Shown here one piece after another: positions 40,263-51,150 of a stretch of DNA of 64,000 bases (position 1 is the stretch's first letter; each line of letters begins with the position of its first letter). A program made the position numbers and the translations under genes. A model generated the notes under the pieces. The model was given only the letters and a program-made list of their open reading frames with translations. It made no database searches and was not told where the DNA came from. Source of the DNA: Candidatus Altimarinota bacterium (GTDB lineage: Bacteria; Patescibacteriota; Gracilibacteria; BD1-5; UBA2023); NCBI GenBank assembly GCA_028713325.1, contig JAQTON010000003.1, positions 1 through 64,000 of the forward strand, given 5' to 3'.

Positions 40263-40880
40263 TTACTGTAATGCTTCAAATACTTCCCCAGAAATCTTCA
40301 TAGACGGAGTGAGGGTCTTTGCTCCGACTGCCCACTTTGCCGGACAAGCGGTTCCCGGATGCTCGCGCATAAACTGGAGTGCCTCGATCTTTCGGATAAG
40401 CTCGGCACTGTTTCGTCCGAGCGGACCCGAAGTAACCTCGATGGCCCGAACGATTCCATCCGGATCGATGACGAAAGTCCCGCGTCCCGCAAGTCCCGTG
40501 TTGAAGTCGAGGATATTGTATATGGAAGCCACTTCTCCGTTATGGTCGGAGAGCATGGTATAGGGGAAGTTCTCCATGAGCTTCTCGTGCTTCACCCATG
40601 CTCGGTGAGAAAAATGCGTATCGGTCGAAGCGGTGAGAATCGTGACTCCGAGTTCGTCAAAACGTTTTTTCATATCCGCCATGTCCTTGAGTTCCGTCGG
40701 ACAGACGAAAGTGAAGTCGGCGGGGTAATAAAAAAGTACTACCCACTCGTCGGAAAGAGATTCGAGAGAAATCTGTGTTTGGTCGTCTTTCCTCGGATCA
40801 TATGCCGGAAGATCAAAACCAGGAGCCGGTTCGTCGATTTTCACAAATGAAATTTCTTCGAAATCATAAGAATGAGACAT
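40263..40880 (-). CDS. Peroxiredoxin, AhpC/typical 2-Cys type
   Basis: The 205-residue enzyme reduces hydrogen and alkyl peroxides. The peroxidatic cysteine lies in YYPADFTFVCPTE (about residues 51-63) and the resolving cysteine in HPGTACPAKW (about 175-184), the AhpC/Prx1 layout. No in-frame TGA. It probably receives electrons from thioredoxin (trxA at 8.6 kb) and disposes of peroxide made by the superoxide reductase at 17 kb. The open frame extends upstream to 41030 across repeats, but the ATG at 40880 starts the conserved sequence. Confidence 0.95.
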   Translation of the reverse strand: MSHSYDFEEISFVKIDEPAPGFDLPAYDPRKDDQTQISLESLSDEWVVLFYYPADFTFVCPTELKDMADMKKRFDELGVTILTASTDTHFSHRAWVKHEKLMENFPYTMLSDHNGEVASIYNILDFNTGLAGRGTFVIDPDGIVRAIEVTSGPLGRNSAELIRKIEALQFMREHPGTACPAKWAVGAKTLTPSMKISGEVFEALQ

Positions 40881-40971
40881 AATTTGAAAAGATGAAAAAA
40901 TAGAAAGTCCTGAAACATGATGGACTGAATTGTAAAGATAGCTCGTATTTTGGATTGAGTGTGAGGAATTT

Positions 40972-41135
40972 GTCATTTCGACCGAAGCGTAGTGTAGTGG
41001 AGAAATCCCTTTAGATCGAATCATTGACACTGGGCAATAACGATATTACTAAATATGGATGATACGAGAGATTTTATATTCTTGCTTCATATGACTTGAT
41101 AAAAAGGGATTCCTCGACTTCGCTCGGAAGGACAC
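40972..41135. repeat. Inverted pair of dispersed repeats (TTTCGACCGAAGCG type)
   Basis: GTCATTTCGACCGAAGCGTAGTG...GAGAAATCCCTTT near 40972 and AAAAGGGATTCCTCGACTTCGCTCGGAAGGAC near 41100 are two arms of a known kind of palindromic intergenic repeat in opposite orientation. With flanking AT-rich sequence they fill the 360-base gap between the peroxiredoxin and ABC genes; I see no gene here. Confidence 0.6.
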
Positions 41136-41275
41136 AAGCTTTTCTTTACAGTACAATTTCTACCACAACAGGAACATATAATGATATGAATTGTTCCAAA
41201 TTTTGCAAGAAATTTTGAAAAACGGAATATTTTTCTATAATGAGAGAAATATTTTTTTACGGAACTATCTATTTT

Positions 41276-42025
41276 ATGAGTACCTTAGAAATAAAAACTC
41301 CAGCAGTCCTTATAGAAAACCTCGATAAATACCTCGATGGAAAACAGGTGCTTTTCGGTATCAATCTCTCCATTGGTACCGGTTCGGTGTTCGGATTCCT
41401 CGGACCGAACGGAGCGGGGAAAACGACGACCATGAAGGCAATTCTCGGACTTATCCTCCCGGACGCAGGAACGGTAAGTATTCTCGGCGATTCGACTCTC
41501 TCTAACGAAACCAAGGAAAAAATCGGGTTTATGCCGGAGAATACATATCTTTATAAGTACCTCACCGGACGAGAGTTTCTCCGATTCAACGGGAAATTTT
41601 TTCAGATCTCCGATATTGATTTGGAGGCAAAAATCGAGGAAATCCTCCATAAAGTCGGGCTCGATACTGTGGGAGACAAGCTCCTCGGAAAGTATTCGAA
41701 AGGGATGCTCCAGAGAATCGGACTCGGACAGGCGATTATCAACAATCCTTCCGTCGTATTTCTCGACGAACCGATGAGCGGACTTGATCCCATCGGTCGC
41801 AAGATGGTAAAGGACCTCATTCTCGAACTCAAAAAAAATGGAACAACCGTATTTTTCAATACCCACATCCTCTCCGATGTGGAATCCATCTGCGATTCTT
41901 TCGCCATCATCCATCAAGGGCACCTTGTGGCCAATGATCTCGTAAAAAATCTCGATAAACCCTTGGAAGAATATTTCATCGAAAAGATTCATGAAAATAC
42001 GGAAGGGAACTTGGAAGTGAGGTAA
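41276..42025 (+). CDS. ABC transporter ATP-binding protein
   Basis: The 249-residue ATPase has Walker A GPNGAGKTTT (about residues 44-53), Q-loop region GFMPENTYLY, signature YSKGMLQRIGLGQ (about 139-151; SKGM in place of SGGQ), Walker B VVFLDEPMSGLDP and the switch histidine in NTHILSD. The type resembles the DrrA/NatA-like exporters and ABC-2 permease partners. No permease gene is next to it; the following genes are unrelated, so its membrane partner must be elsewhere. TATAAT at 41236 may be the promoter; an upstream ATG at 41240 would add 12 residues. Confidence 0.93.
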   Translation: MSTLEIKTPAVLIENLDKYLDGKQVLFGINLSIGTGSVFGFLGPNGAGKTTTMKAILGLILPDAGTVSILGDSTLSNETKEKIGFMPENTYLYKYLTGREFLRFNGKFFQISDIDLEAKIEEILHKVGLDTVGDKLLGKYSKGMLQRIGLGQAIINNPSVVFLDEPMSGLDPIGRKMVKDLILELKKNGTTVFFNTHILSDVESICDSFAIIHQGHLVANDLVKNLDKPLEEYFIEKIHENTEGNLEVR

Positions 42026-42043
42026 TTGATAAAAAACTTTTAT

Positions 42044-42823
42044 ATGAACATGCAGCAGATTATCGGGATTTCGGATCATGAAAATATTCATGAACAGGAT
42101 TTTGCCGTTAAAAAATGGACTGGGAAAAACAGGCTCTATGTGGAGAATAACGGAGAGTCCCTCGATGTTCGATGCCAATCGGGATCTCATCCCAGTATGT
42201 GGACACATATCGGACAGTACAGTCAGGTTGGAAGTTGGATCGGGTATTATTATGAAGCCTGGGTTCGATCGATTCTCACTGAGCATTCGGATATCAAGGT
42301 TGTGCGAAAAATCACTGCCATTCAGTGGAAAGTGGCGAAAATACTCGAAGAACAAAAATCCGAAGACTTTAGACGATCTCTCCCGGATCTGCTTGTAGAA
42401 AAAGAGGATGGATCGCTCGCTTTTCTTGAAATTAAGGCATTTGCCCCGTGAAACGGCCCCGTTATTTATGAGGATGCATTTTCCGGATACAATAAATACT
42501 CCGAACTCTGAATCCCCACCTACTATGTTTTTGTAGGACATCCCGCGGAAAATTCGCAATACCGTTTCAACAAATCCTGAACCGAAAAACGGAAACTCTT
42601 CAAAGAGCTTGAAACCCCGAGAAACGTTTCCGTTGTCCCTTCATCGATTATCGAACGACTCTATTATTCGGTACCGGCAAATAGGATCAATGATGGAAGA
42701 AAAGATCGTTATTTCAAGCGACTCAGAGAACGGGTTATTCTTGAAACATGCGAACAATACAAGGCGTTTGCCCCGGAAGACGTTCGTATGATTGAACAAG
42801 AGATGCAAAAACGAATCAATTAA
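42044..42823 (+). CDS. PD-(D/E)XK nuclease-like protein (three UGA-Gly codons)
   Basis: The 259-residue frame uses TGA at 42449, 42509 and 42578 as glycine. SLPDLLVEKEDGSLAFLEIK (about residues 110-129) fits the PD-x(n)-(D/E)-x-K active site of the restriction-endonuclease-like fold, with flanking strands. The rest is mixed, with WTHIGQYSQVGSWIGYYYEAWV before it and a charged helical C-terminus. It starts 18 bases after the ABC gene and ends 12 bases before a HAD phosphatase gene. No methyltransferase partner is present, so a repair or RNA-processing role is as likely as restriction. Confidence 0.7.
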
Positions 42824-42835
42824 ACCTCCAATAGT

Positions 42836-43459
42836 ATGTTCCCAGAAAATAAAAAAATCGGTATCGATCTCGATGAAACCATTGCTTGCGTATTTGAAGC
42901 GGTTCTTGAGTATACGAAAATACTCCGTCCCCATCTTTCACACTTGAAATTTAATGATCTCACCAATCATGATTGGTGGAATATAGATGTTCTGAACTTT
43001 TCGAAAGAAGAAGCAATCGAGTGCTGGAGACAATTCGGTGATACAAATCCGTTAGACACGAAAATATCACCCGTTCCCTTGAGTCAAGAATGACTCCGTC
43101 TTTTGAAGGCACATGGATATAATCTTTATGCTATTACCGGTCGAACAGAGTCTTCACGAAGACAATCCACGGAAACATGGATTGCTCGTCACTTTCCGGA
43201 CACTTTTGAGAGCATTACTTTTACAAACCATATACAAGCCGAATGAAAGATTCACAAGTCTGAGGTCTGTAAACGTTTATGAATCAGTCTTATGATTGAG
43301 GATAATCTCGATTTTGCCTTGGAGCTTGCAGAAAACGGCATCAAAAGTTATGTGCTCACTCAACCGTGGAATCGGGAGAGAGCCGAACAACACAAGAATA
43401 TAAAAAGAGTGACTAACTGGCAAGAAATCATAGATGATATTCAAAAAACACATGGCTAA
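42836..43459 (+). CDS. HAD-superfamily 5'-nucleotidase-like protein (three UGA-Gly codons)
   Basis: TGA at 43091, 43244 and 43280 as glycine gives a 207-residue protein. HAD motif I is GIDLDETIACV (residues 9-19), motif II AITGRTES (about 102), and motif III MIEDNLDFALELAENG (about 152), followed by VLTQPWNRE, a pattern of the NT5C/YqfW group of putative nucleotidases. It overlaps the mnmA start by eight bases, so translation of the two is coupled. The substrate is not visible from sequence. Confidence 0.85.
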
Positions 43460-44495
43460 AATCCTCGTAGGACTCTCGGGCGGAGTGGATTCCGCCGTGG
43501 TTGCCTACCTCCTGCGTGAGGAGGGGCATGAGGTGTCGTGCGGATTTATGATCAACTACATCTCCGAGACCGAAGACTGCCCGACGCTTGCCGATATGGA
43601 AGAGGCGCGAAAAGTCGCCGAGTACCTCAGACTCCCGTTTCATACATTCGATTTCCGGGAGGAGTACGAGAAGCGCATCGTGAACTACATCTACGAGGGG
43701 TATCAAAAGGGACTTACGCCGAATCCGGACATCCTCTGCAACAATCTCGTGAAGTTCGACTGTTTCCTGGAAGAAGCACTCGAATACGGGTTCGACAAGA
43801 TTGCGACCGGACATTATGCGAGAATAGAAAAGGAAAATGGAATATTCCATCTCCTCAAGTGAATCGATCATAATAAGGATCAGTCGTATTTTCTCTCTCG
43901 GCTCAATCAATTTCAGCTCTCGCACGCACTTTTCCCCATCGGACACCTCCAGAAGTCCGATGTGCGGGAGATTGCCCGCAAGGCGGGACTCCCGAACGCA
44001 GAACGCAGGGACAGTCAGGGGCTTTGTTTTATCGGGAAAGTGAGTATGAAAGAATTTCTCGAAAAACGACTCCCGAAGAAGCCCGGGAATATCATCGACA
44101 CCCGCGGAAAAGTCCTTGGACAACACGAAGGGGCCTTCAGTTACACCATCGGTCAGAGAAAGGGGATTCAGGTCGGAGGAGGTCCGGCACTTTTCGTGAT
44201 TGCCAAAGACATCGCGAAGAATACGATTACGGTTGGAACGGAAGCGGAGTTGGAACTCTATTCGAGTGAACTCACGGCAATCGATTGGCATTGGGTTGCA
44301 GAACCTCGGGAATTTCCATTCCGTGCTCGAGCCAAGATCCGTTACCGCCAGGACGACCAAGACATCGAATGTGTCTCTGATGGCGAAAATCGCGTCAGAG
44401 TCCGGTTCAGTGCTCCGCAGAGAGCCATAACGAGCGGACAAACGATTGTCGCGTACGACGGGGAAGAACTTATCGCGAGCGGAGTGATAGAGTAA
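43452..44495 (+). CDS. mnmA: tRNA-specific 2-thiouridylase MnmA (UGA read as Gly)
   Basis: MnmA puts sulfur at position 2 of the wobble uridine in Gln, Glu and Lys tRNAs. The 347-residue protein shows the PP-loop GLSGGVDSAVVAYLL (residues 7-21), the catalytic cysteines in NPDILCNNLVKF (about 97) and GLCFIGKV (about 195), TGHYARI and SYTIGQRKG. The TGA at 43860 (codon 137) supplies glycine in LLKGIDHNKDQSYFL. The tRNA-Gln(UUG) at 23.6 kb is an expected substrate. It overlaps the nucleotidase gene upstream. Confidence 0.96.
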
Positions 44496-44498
44496 TTC

Positions 44499-45668
44499 CT
44501 ATCCGAAAATCATTCGCATCTTCGCATAAATTTCTTGTTTTTTCAGAGATTTCCCTACGTAATTCCACCGCATAATTTCGAGATAGGTGGGATTTTTCAT
44601 GTTCTCCCGAAAAGGGTTTTGTTGGATTTCGAAATGAAGATGCACATCTCTATAGTTTTTGTCGGGAACTCCGCTTATTCCGATATTTCCCAAGGAACTT
44701 CCCTTGTCCACATACGATCCGATTGCAATGTTCGGGGATATGCGGGAAAGATGGGAATAGAACGTCACATTTCCATCCAAAGTCTGAAGCCAGACTTGAT
44801 TTCCTCGGAAGATGTCGAGGTTTTGAAGTCGGTCGTCTTCCGTAAGACTTCATTTTTTTATTGCGTTGAATTTACCCCAATTCCAATCATTCACCACTCG
44901 AATGACTTTCCCTTTGGAGATGGCTTGCACGGGCGTTCCCGTCGGTGCCATAACATCCCATCCGTGGTGAATTCCATCGGTTGTGTCTTTTCTGTAGGAG
45001 CGAGAGGCTCAGGGAATGAGTTTATCCTTGCTCGGGAGTTCATATCCCGCAACGGGAGAAAAATATCTGATATTTTCTCGATTCTGGAGAATATCTCGGG
45101 CGATATCGCTCCGCATAATTATGTCTAGATTTTTATACAGCGTTTGTAAAGACTGGAGTTTCTTCATGAGAGTAGCTCCGACTTCTTTCGATGGTGCTAT
45201 CGATTGCTTCCTCATTATAGAAAGAAGCTCGTTACTATTGGTATTGACGAGACTATTTTCCATCTTCCCGAAAGCTTCCATGGGGAGCGAGAAAAGAGTA
45301 TCGGTAAAGACATTCTCCTGATCTCCTATACGAATATTTGGAATCTCACAGGAATCGGGGAACGATACCTGTATAACGTATATCGTTTTTTTATCTTCCT
45401 TTGATTCTTTATAGAGGATTGATTCTTTATGTTCACAGGAGGTGATAATTCGAATGTTTTTCTGTTTCTTCGGAGCATTGACAATCAGGATAGTGTTCCC
45501 GAGCTTTGGATTCCCCGGGATAATATGAGGATTGAGGCTTGCAAGAATTTTCACCTCTCCCTGGGACGATACGAAAATATCGGTGGAATGGAGGGTGAGA
45601 GGGAAAACAAGTGCTACGAAGAGAAGGGTGGTACGGTATGATACGTTCACGGGGCAGAAATGATGCAA
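44499..45668 (-). CDS. Secreted M23-family peptidoglycan endopeptidase (two UGA-Gly codons)
   Basis: The 389-residue frame joins two fragments through TGA at 45009 and 44850. It has an N-terminal export signal (TLLFVALVFPLTLHS), a helical middle domain, and a C-terminal M23 (lysostaphin-like) zinc peptidase with HHGWDVMAPTGTPVQAI (first His and Asp of the zinc site), GNVTFYSHLSR and the HLHFEI motif. The recoded glycine falls just before ASRSYRKDTTDGIHHGWD. Together with the CHAP protein at 24 kb it would remodel the cell wall. The argS stop lies 75 bases upstream on the same strand. Confidence 0.9.
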
Positions 45669-45743
45669 ATATAAACAGGGCTATTTGTACGATTTTCTCC
45701 AGAAAAAGCAAGAAGAAAAATAATGAGGTTCATATATATTTTC

Positions 45744-47573
45744 CTACATTCTCTCCGGCATCTCGATCGCGAGGAGTTCGAACCCCTTTTTCAGAGTCTC
45801 GCTTACTTTTTCGATGAGTGCGAGACGGAAGTTTCGGAGGTCTTCATCCTGTTCCTCGAGGATTTTTGGAGTGTGTACATAGAATGCGTTGAACTCGGAG
45901 GCGAGTTCATAGCAATACGTTGCGAGAATGTGGGGTTTATATTTCGTCGCACTGTCAGTGACTGCCTTGTCGAAGAAGGAAAGACGTCGGAGGCAGGCTC
46001 GGTCGTATTCGGACAGGTTCAATTTCTCTGATTCAAATTTCTTGATTTCCCTGGCTTTGTCGATGATATTTTTCGCGCGGACATACGAGTACTGGATGTA
46101 TGGACCGGAGTTTCCTTCAAATGAAAGGGCCTTGTCCCAGTCGAACACTACGTCTTTTTCGCGGTCCTGGGCGAGGTAGGAGTATTTGATGGCTCCGATG
46201 GAGATGGCTTGAATGTCCGTATCGGAAAGGGACTGTCCTTTATCTTCAAGTATCTTCTTTGTCAGTTCAAATCCTTTATCGATGAGGTCGGAGAGGAAAA
46301 TGACCGTTCCTTTTCTCGTGGACATCGCCCCTTCCTTGAGTTTGATGAATCCGTTGAATGCATGGAAGAGTTCTGTTTTCTCCAGTTCTTTTGGCCACGC
46401 CATCCGGGCAATTGTGAACGCTTGCTTCAGGTGGAGTTGCTGTCGGGAATCCACGCAGTAGATGATTTTCGATGGGTTCCACCCGTTCGTCATCCGGTAC
46501 TTGATGGCAGCGAGATCCGAAGTGAGGTAGAGTCCTGTTCCGTCCTTTTTTTGGAGAATACACGAAGGGATTTTGGTTTCCTCGGGAAATACCACTCCGA
46601 CGGAACCATCGTCATTTTGTGTTGCCACTTTTAAATCAATAAGTTCTTTCACGATATCCTTCATATTCCACTGGAGATTCGGATATTTTTCGGCGTTCGG
46701 GCGAGGGAGATTGAGTCCTTCATAGAAAGATTCTCCGATGTTGTACTTTGGTTGAACATTAATAAGCTCGAGCTTTTTATTAACCTCTGCGATGGAGATG
46801 GAAGTGAATTTTTTCCAGAGTGCGACGTTTTCTTCGTGGTGCTTCTTTTCTTCAGGATTGGTCAAATCAATACCAATTCATGAGAGGTATTGAAACTCTT
46901 TTCTGGAATCCTCATCAACACTCATATGATCTTTATCTGCAATTATTTTAAATCCTAATTGATATAACTCCATTAAGTAGGATACTCATTTTTCAAGCAA
47001 TCTATTTTCCTTTTCGAGACTATATTCTTCTTCTGAAAGTGGCTTGCTGTCACTAAGATATTCGTGAGGATATTTCCATCAGTAAATCAACTTCCCGAAA
47101 ATCCCTCCCCAGTCTCCGAAGTGGGAATCTCCGATGACGGTGTAACCGAGGTATTCGTGGGTATTGATGATGGATTGACCGATGGATGGGGTGCAGAGGT
47201 GTCCGATGTGGAGGGGTTTTCCGGCATTGGCACCGATATAGTCGACCACCACGGTTTCATTATTGGCGGGTTTCGATTGGGTAGAAAGAGATCCGAACAA
47301 GTCCATCCATGATGTATTGGTTAGGAAGAAATTCACATACCCGCCCATAATCGATACATCTTTGAAGTGTTTGGGATGGTTTTGGAGTGCCTTCGCGATT
47401 TTCTCGGCGATCACCGGTGGGGCAAGTCTCGTAACTTTCGCGTACGGAAATACATTAAAAGCGAAGTCCCCGAGCTCTTTTTTGGGAGGTGTATCCAGGG
47501 TGATAGTAGGACTCAATACTTCCGGAAACGAGGAAACCACAACATCTAGTAGTATTTGTTCGATAACAGACAT
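45744..47573 (-). CDS. argS: Arginyl-tRNA synthetase (three UGA-Gly codons)
   Basis: The 609-residue class I synthetase charges tRNA-Arg. The N-terminal Add-1-like domain is followed by the HIGH-type motif GKPLHIGHL (about residue 118), DWGGIFGKLIY, the KMSK-equivalent GAMSTRKG (about residue 374), and the DALR anticodon-binding domain ending LLAIEMPERM. TGA at 47079, 46986 and 46878 are glycines; the standard code shows two unlinked pieces with a 200-base gap. Members of this family often lack a perfect KMSKS, as here. Confidence 0.95.
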
Positions 47574-48323
47574 ATGTTAAATATTTTTTAGGCGTAAATA
47601 TACGATTTAATATATGGATTTCCTCTATTTAATCAAGTCAAAATAGAATTATTTATTTGTTCATCGATGTGCGAAACTTGTGCAAAAGAGCAGAATTCAG
47701 AAAAATGAGAATTTTTTATAGAGAAAAAAGTTTTGGCTTAAAGTAGAGATTTCTCATAAAAGATATTATTCAACACCATAAATGTGAATAATGGCAATAT
47801 CTCTTCTTTCGCAATATATTTCATTTTCGGATATGATAGTTAGGTATTCAGGGCAGAGAACAAATACTTCCCCCTGATAAAGCTCATTAACAAATCTTAC
47901 TCTCCTAGAACGGCAACGAACCTAATCACTTCGCTCGCCTCCAATAAAAATTTTTTCAAATAAAAATACAAACGTTTCGAAGACCTTGTGTCGAGAAGCT
48001 TGCAAAAACTCTGGGAGAGGACTACTATCATGATCCAAAAGTTTTTTGTATTATGCTTGTACTCCTCTCTCTTATACCAATAAAAAACAAAGAGAAAAGG
48101 CGAAAATGTCTCTCTAATAAATCTCCCCAAGGAGGGTAAGTCGTATTCACGACAAATACTCGTGAATATGTCGCCTGCGATTACGGCACCCTTCTACCAT
48201 GATCCTTCCACATTGAACGCCTTTAGAGCCTTCACGGAATGGACTCACTGGAGACCAAACACCCAAATGACCCCACTACCAAGTGTGGGTCATTTAACTT
48301 TGTGTTTTTTTGAGAAGAAATTC
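47574..48323. other. Long AT-rich intergenic region, no firm gene
   Basis: I find no convincing gene in these 750 bases. On the minus strand around 47920-48040 a short frame without a start codon (PLPEFLQASRHKVFETFVF, then FEKIF) ends in TAG and could be the remnant of a decayed gene. Around 48254-48288 AAATGACCC/GGGTCATTT pair over a short loop before T-rich sequence, as a terminator would. Confidence 0.4.
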
Positions 48324-48366
48324 AAAAAAACTCCCCTCTCGGAACATGTTCCGAGAGGGGAGTTAA
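48324..48366 (-). terminator. Strong Rho-independent terminator
   Basis: A perfect 17-bp palindrome arm (ACTCCCCTCTCGGAACA and its inverse) followed on the minus strand by a T run, just after the FMN-binding lipoprotein gene. Confidence 0.9.
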
Positions 48367-48379
48367 TAAGATTGGTTAA

Positions 48380-48808
48380 TTAGTTTTTTGCCTGAGAAAG
48401 TGCGTCATTTATAGCATCCTGTATGGCAACGGAAGTACCGGTTGCTCCGGTAACCGTATCGATGGTTCTGTTCGAAGTGCCAACGAGCTTCTGAAGTGTC
48501 GCATCTCCTTGAGCACGAGCGTAGAGTCCATTTCCCGAATCGGTGAAGTTTACGAACGATGCTTTGGAGATTTTTCCGGAAGCAATCGTAAGAGATACGG
48601 TATAATCTACAGTAAATTTTCCGAATATATATTTCCCGGTTCCGAGATAGGTCCCGTCTTTATACTCTGAAGCCACCGGAAGGGGAGCGGGAGTTTCTGT
48701 TGCGGGAGTTGTTGCGTTTTGTGTAGTATTGTCAACTTTAGTACAAGCAGAGAGAAGCACGACGATAGAGAGAAGTGTCAGTGCTGAGATTTGGTTTTTC
48801 ACTTTCAT
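48380..48808 (-). CDS. FMN-binding-domain lipoprotein
   Basis: The 142-residue precursor has a lipoprotein signal with lipobox LLSAC (cysteine at residue 22), a Thr/Pro-rich linker, and an FMN-binding domain ending DTVTGATGTSVAIQDAINDAL, the segment in which a threonine takes up FMN covalently in related proteins (RnfG/NqrC, PplA). It would sit on the outer face of the membrane and move electrons, or take part in extracellular electron transfer. Lgt at 14.4 kb would lipidate it. No flavin transferase (ApbE) gene is visible in the window. Confidence 0.88.
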   Translation of the reverse strand: MKVKNQISALTLLSIVVLLSACTKVDNTTQNATTPATETPAPLPVASEYKDGTYLGTGKYIFGKFTVDYTVSLTIASGKISKASFVNFTDSGNGLYARAQGDATLQKLVGTSNRTIDTVTGATGTSVAIQDAINDALSQAKN

Positions 48809-48993
48809 AAAAAAGAAAAGTTAAAAGATAGATGTCAGTAGGATATATAAGTGTGGTATAAAGTCAATAAAATTTGATTTTATTATAAATTTTTCTGTCC
48901 CCAGATTACTTTTAGACAATACGAAACAATTCCATTTGTAAAATCTCTATTTTTTTCTATAATCACTCTACTTATTTCTTCGCATATCATCTT

Positions 48994-50433
48994 ATGTCCA
49001 TTGCTTCTTTTGTGCTTGATATTCTCGATAATCCGGAAAGCAATACCCTTGAAAACTTCGTCATCGAGGCGGAAGAGCTCAGTAATCTGGATTTTTTTAA
49101 ACGCATCCACTTGCCCGAGAATATCACGGCGGAGATAGCATCGAAGAGTCAAGAGACGGAGAAAACGAGCTTCGTCATCTCGACCTATCACCCGTTTTTT
49201 CATGCGAAGAAACTCCACATCCTCTATATTCATGATAAGAAAGCGTATACCAAAGAGCTTTCCGATATGCTCGGAAAACTCAAAGGAGATATCGCCTTCT
49301 ATACGAGCAAGAAAGAACAAGTCATCTCGATTCTCGACAGCCTTGTTCTCACGACGTATTCATTCGAGCAATTCCTTACCAAGAAAACTCCGCGAAAGCT
49401 CGCTCTTATCGTCGAGAATCCAAGCGAAGCGATTCGGGAAGAAATGACGGATCGTATAGAGCTCCTCTCCTGCGTCTGTCTCGTTCGGGACATGGTCAAT
49501 ACTCCCGCTTCGCTCAAGTATCCGAAGAAGCTTGCGGATCAGATTATGAAACTTCCATTCCGCAATACGAAAGTGACGCTCATGGAGAAAAAAGAACTCG
49601 AAACCAAAGGTTTTAATCTCCTTCTCGGGGTCGGTGCCGGAAGCGACAAAGATCCATGTGTTTTGGTCTTCGAACGTATGATTGATAAAAGTCTCCCGAC
49701 TCTCGCTCTCGCGGGGAAAGGAGTGACGTTTGATGCCGGAGGGCTCCAGATAAAACCCGATGATAGTATGCTCGATATGAAGTCCGATATGGCGGGGGCT
49801 GCGACCGTGGTCGGAGCTCTCCTCGCACTCGATAGCAAGACGAATCTTCGAGCCAATGTTGTGGCCGCTATTGGACTCACCGAGAACCTCCTTGGCGGAA
49901 GTGCTATGAAACCGCTCGATATTATCCGAGGGTACAACGGAAAAACAGTGGAAATCTGTCATACGGACGCCGAAGGACGACTCGTTCTCGCCGATCTTCT
50001 CGGATATCTTGAAGCGACCTATGCTCCGGGTACTATTATCTCCGTTGCAACGCTTACCGGTGCGGTTCTCCATGCTCTCGGACAGAACTATGCCGGTATC
50101 ATGGGAAATAACCAGGAGATGATTGCCGAGATTCTCGCAAATCCTGTCGGTGAAGAGCGATTCTGGCAACTTCCCCTCGATGCGGATATGATTGACAAAA
50201 CTAAGGGGGAGATTTCCGACGTGAAAAACGTCACTTCCGGGTACAAAGCCGGTTCCAGTATGGGAGTCGCATTCTTGACTCACTTCATCAAGGACTCGAA
50301 ACTCGTGCATCTTGATATCGCCGGAACCGCCTATCGGACCGGTTCTTATTCATATTTTCCGAAAGGAGCGACCGGATTCGGAGTGATGACGCTCGTGGAG
50401 TTTTTAAAAACCCCCGTATGATTGCACGAATAA
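48994..50433 (+). CDS. pepA: Leucyl aminopeptidase (M17)
   Basis: This 479-residue cytosolic metallopeptidase removes N-terminal amino acids. The two-metal site is seen in GKGVTFDAGGLQIKPDDSML and MKSDMAGAATVVGAL, with NTDAEGR replaced by HTDAEGRLVLADLL (about residue 326), plus NTPASLKYP. A TGA at 50419 looks like a stop, but in code 25 it is glycine and the protein ends four residues later at TAA 50431-50433. The comF start codon overlaps this TGA, so the two reading frames overlap by 16 bases. Confidence 0.94.
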
Positions 50434-51059
50434 GACAATTTCTTTTTCACGTCTTTCTCTCGCCTGAAGAGCCCATCATCTTCCGGGAGCTTTTTATCGA
50501 CAAAAATCCTCATTACAAAGAAAATCTGTGAGAACATTGGCACTTGGATGGGACTTTCGTGGCACTCGAATATACGGACGAGCTGAAAACGGAATTGGAG
50601 GCGTACAAGTACTATTCCAAAAGGGAGAAAAAGGAGCTCTTTCTCCCGAAACTCATCGAATGTTTCGAACTTTTTTGTCTGGAAAATACCGACAGGGATG
50701 CTATTATCACGACGGTGCCACTTCATTTTCTCTCGCATCTGAAACGTGGGTACAATCACTCGGAGCTTCTCGCGAAAGGGGTGGCGAAACAGGAAGGGAA
50801 TACCTTTCGTAACCTTCTTCGAAAGTCTCGCTTAACCAAACATCAAGCGAAACTGGACAGATCGAATCGTCTCCGAAATGTCCGCAACAGTTTTTCTTTT
50901 CGGAAAAAATATTTGGAGATCATTCGGTGAAAAGACATCATCCTCGTGGATGATGTTATCTCCACGGGATCCACTGCCAATGAGTGTGCGGGACTTCTCA
51001 AAAAAAACGGTGCCAAGCGGGTGTTCGGACTCTTTCTCGCAACCACAAACAATGACTAA
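50418..51059 (+). CDS. comF: ComF-family phosphoribosyltransferase-like protein (two UGA-Gly codons)
   Basis: TGA at 50529 and 50928 as glycine give a 213-residue protein. The C-terminal part has the PRPP-binding loop IILVDDVISTGSTANECA (about residues 174-191), preceded by VPLHFLSHLKRGYNHSELLAKG, the typical ComF arrangement. ComF works in the cytoplasm during DNA uptake and has been linked to the transfer of incoming DNA to recombination. The usual N-terminal zinc-binding cysteines are absent. It overlaps pepA and fits with ComEC at 12.9 kb. Confidence 0.88.
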
Positions 51060-51150
51060 CTCCCGGAAGCCTTTTTCTTTTGACTAATGACCACTTTTTC
51101 ATATAATCCCCCGCATACGCGCGTCGTATCCTATATTGTAACGTGTCTCT

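Noticed and set aside
47897-48130. Minus-strand 77-codon frame
   Set aside because: Composition is not protein-like, no promoter or conserved motif; treated as part of the gene-poor gap.
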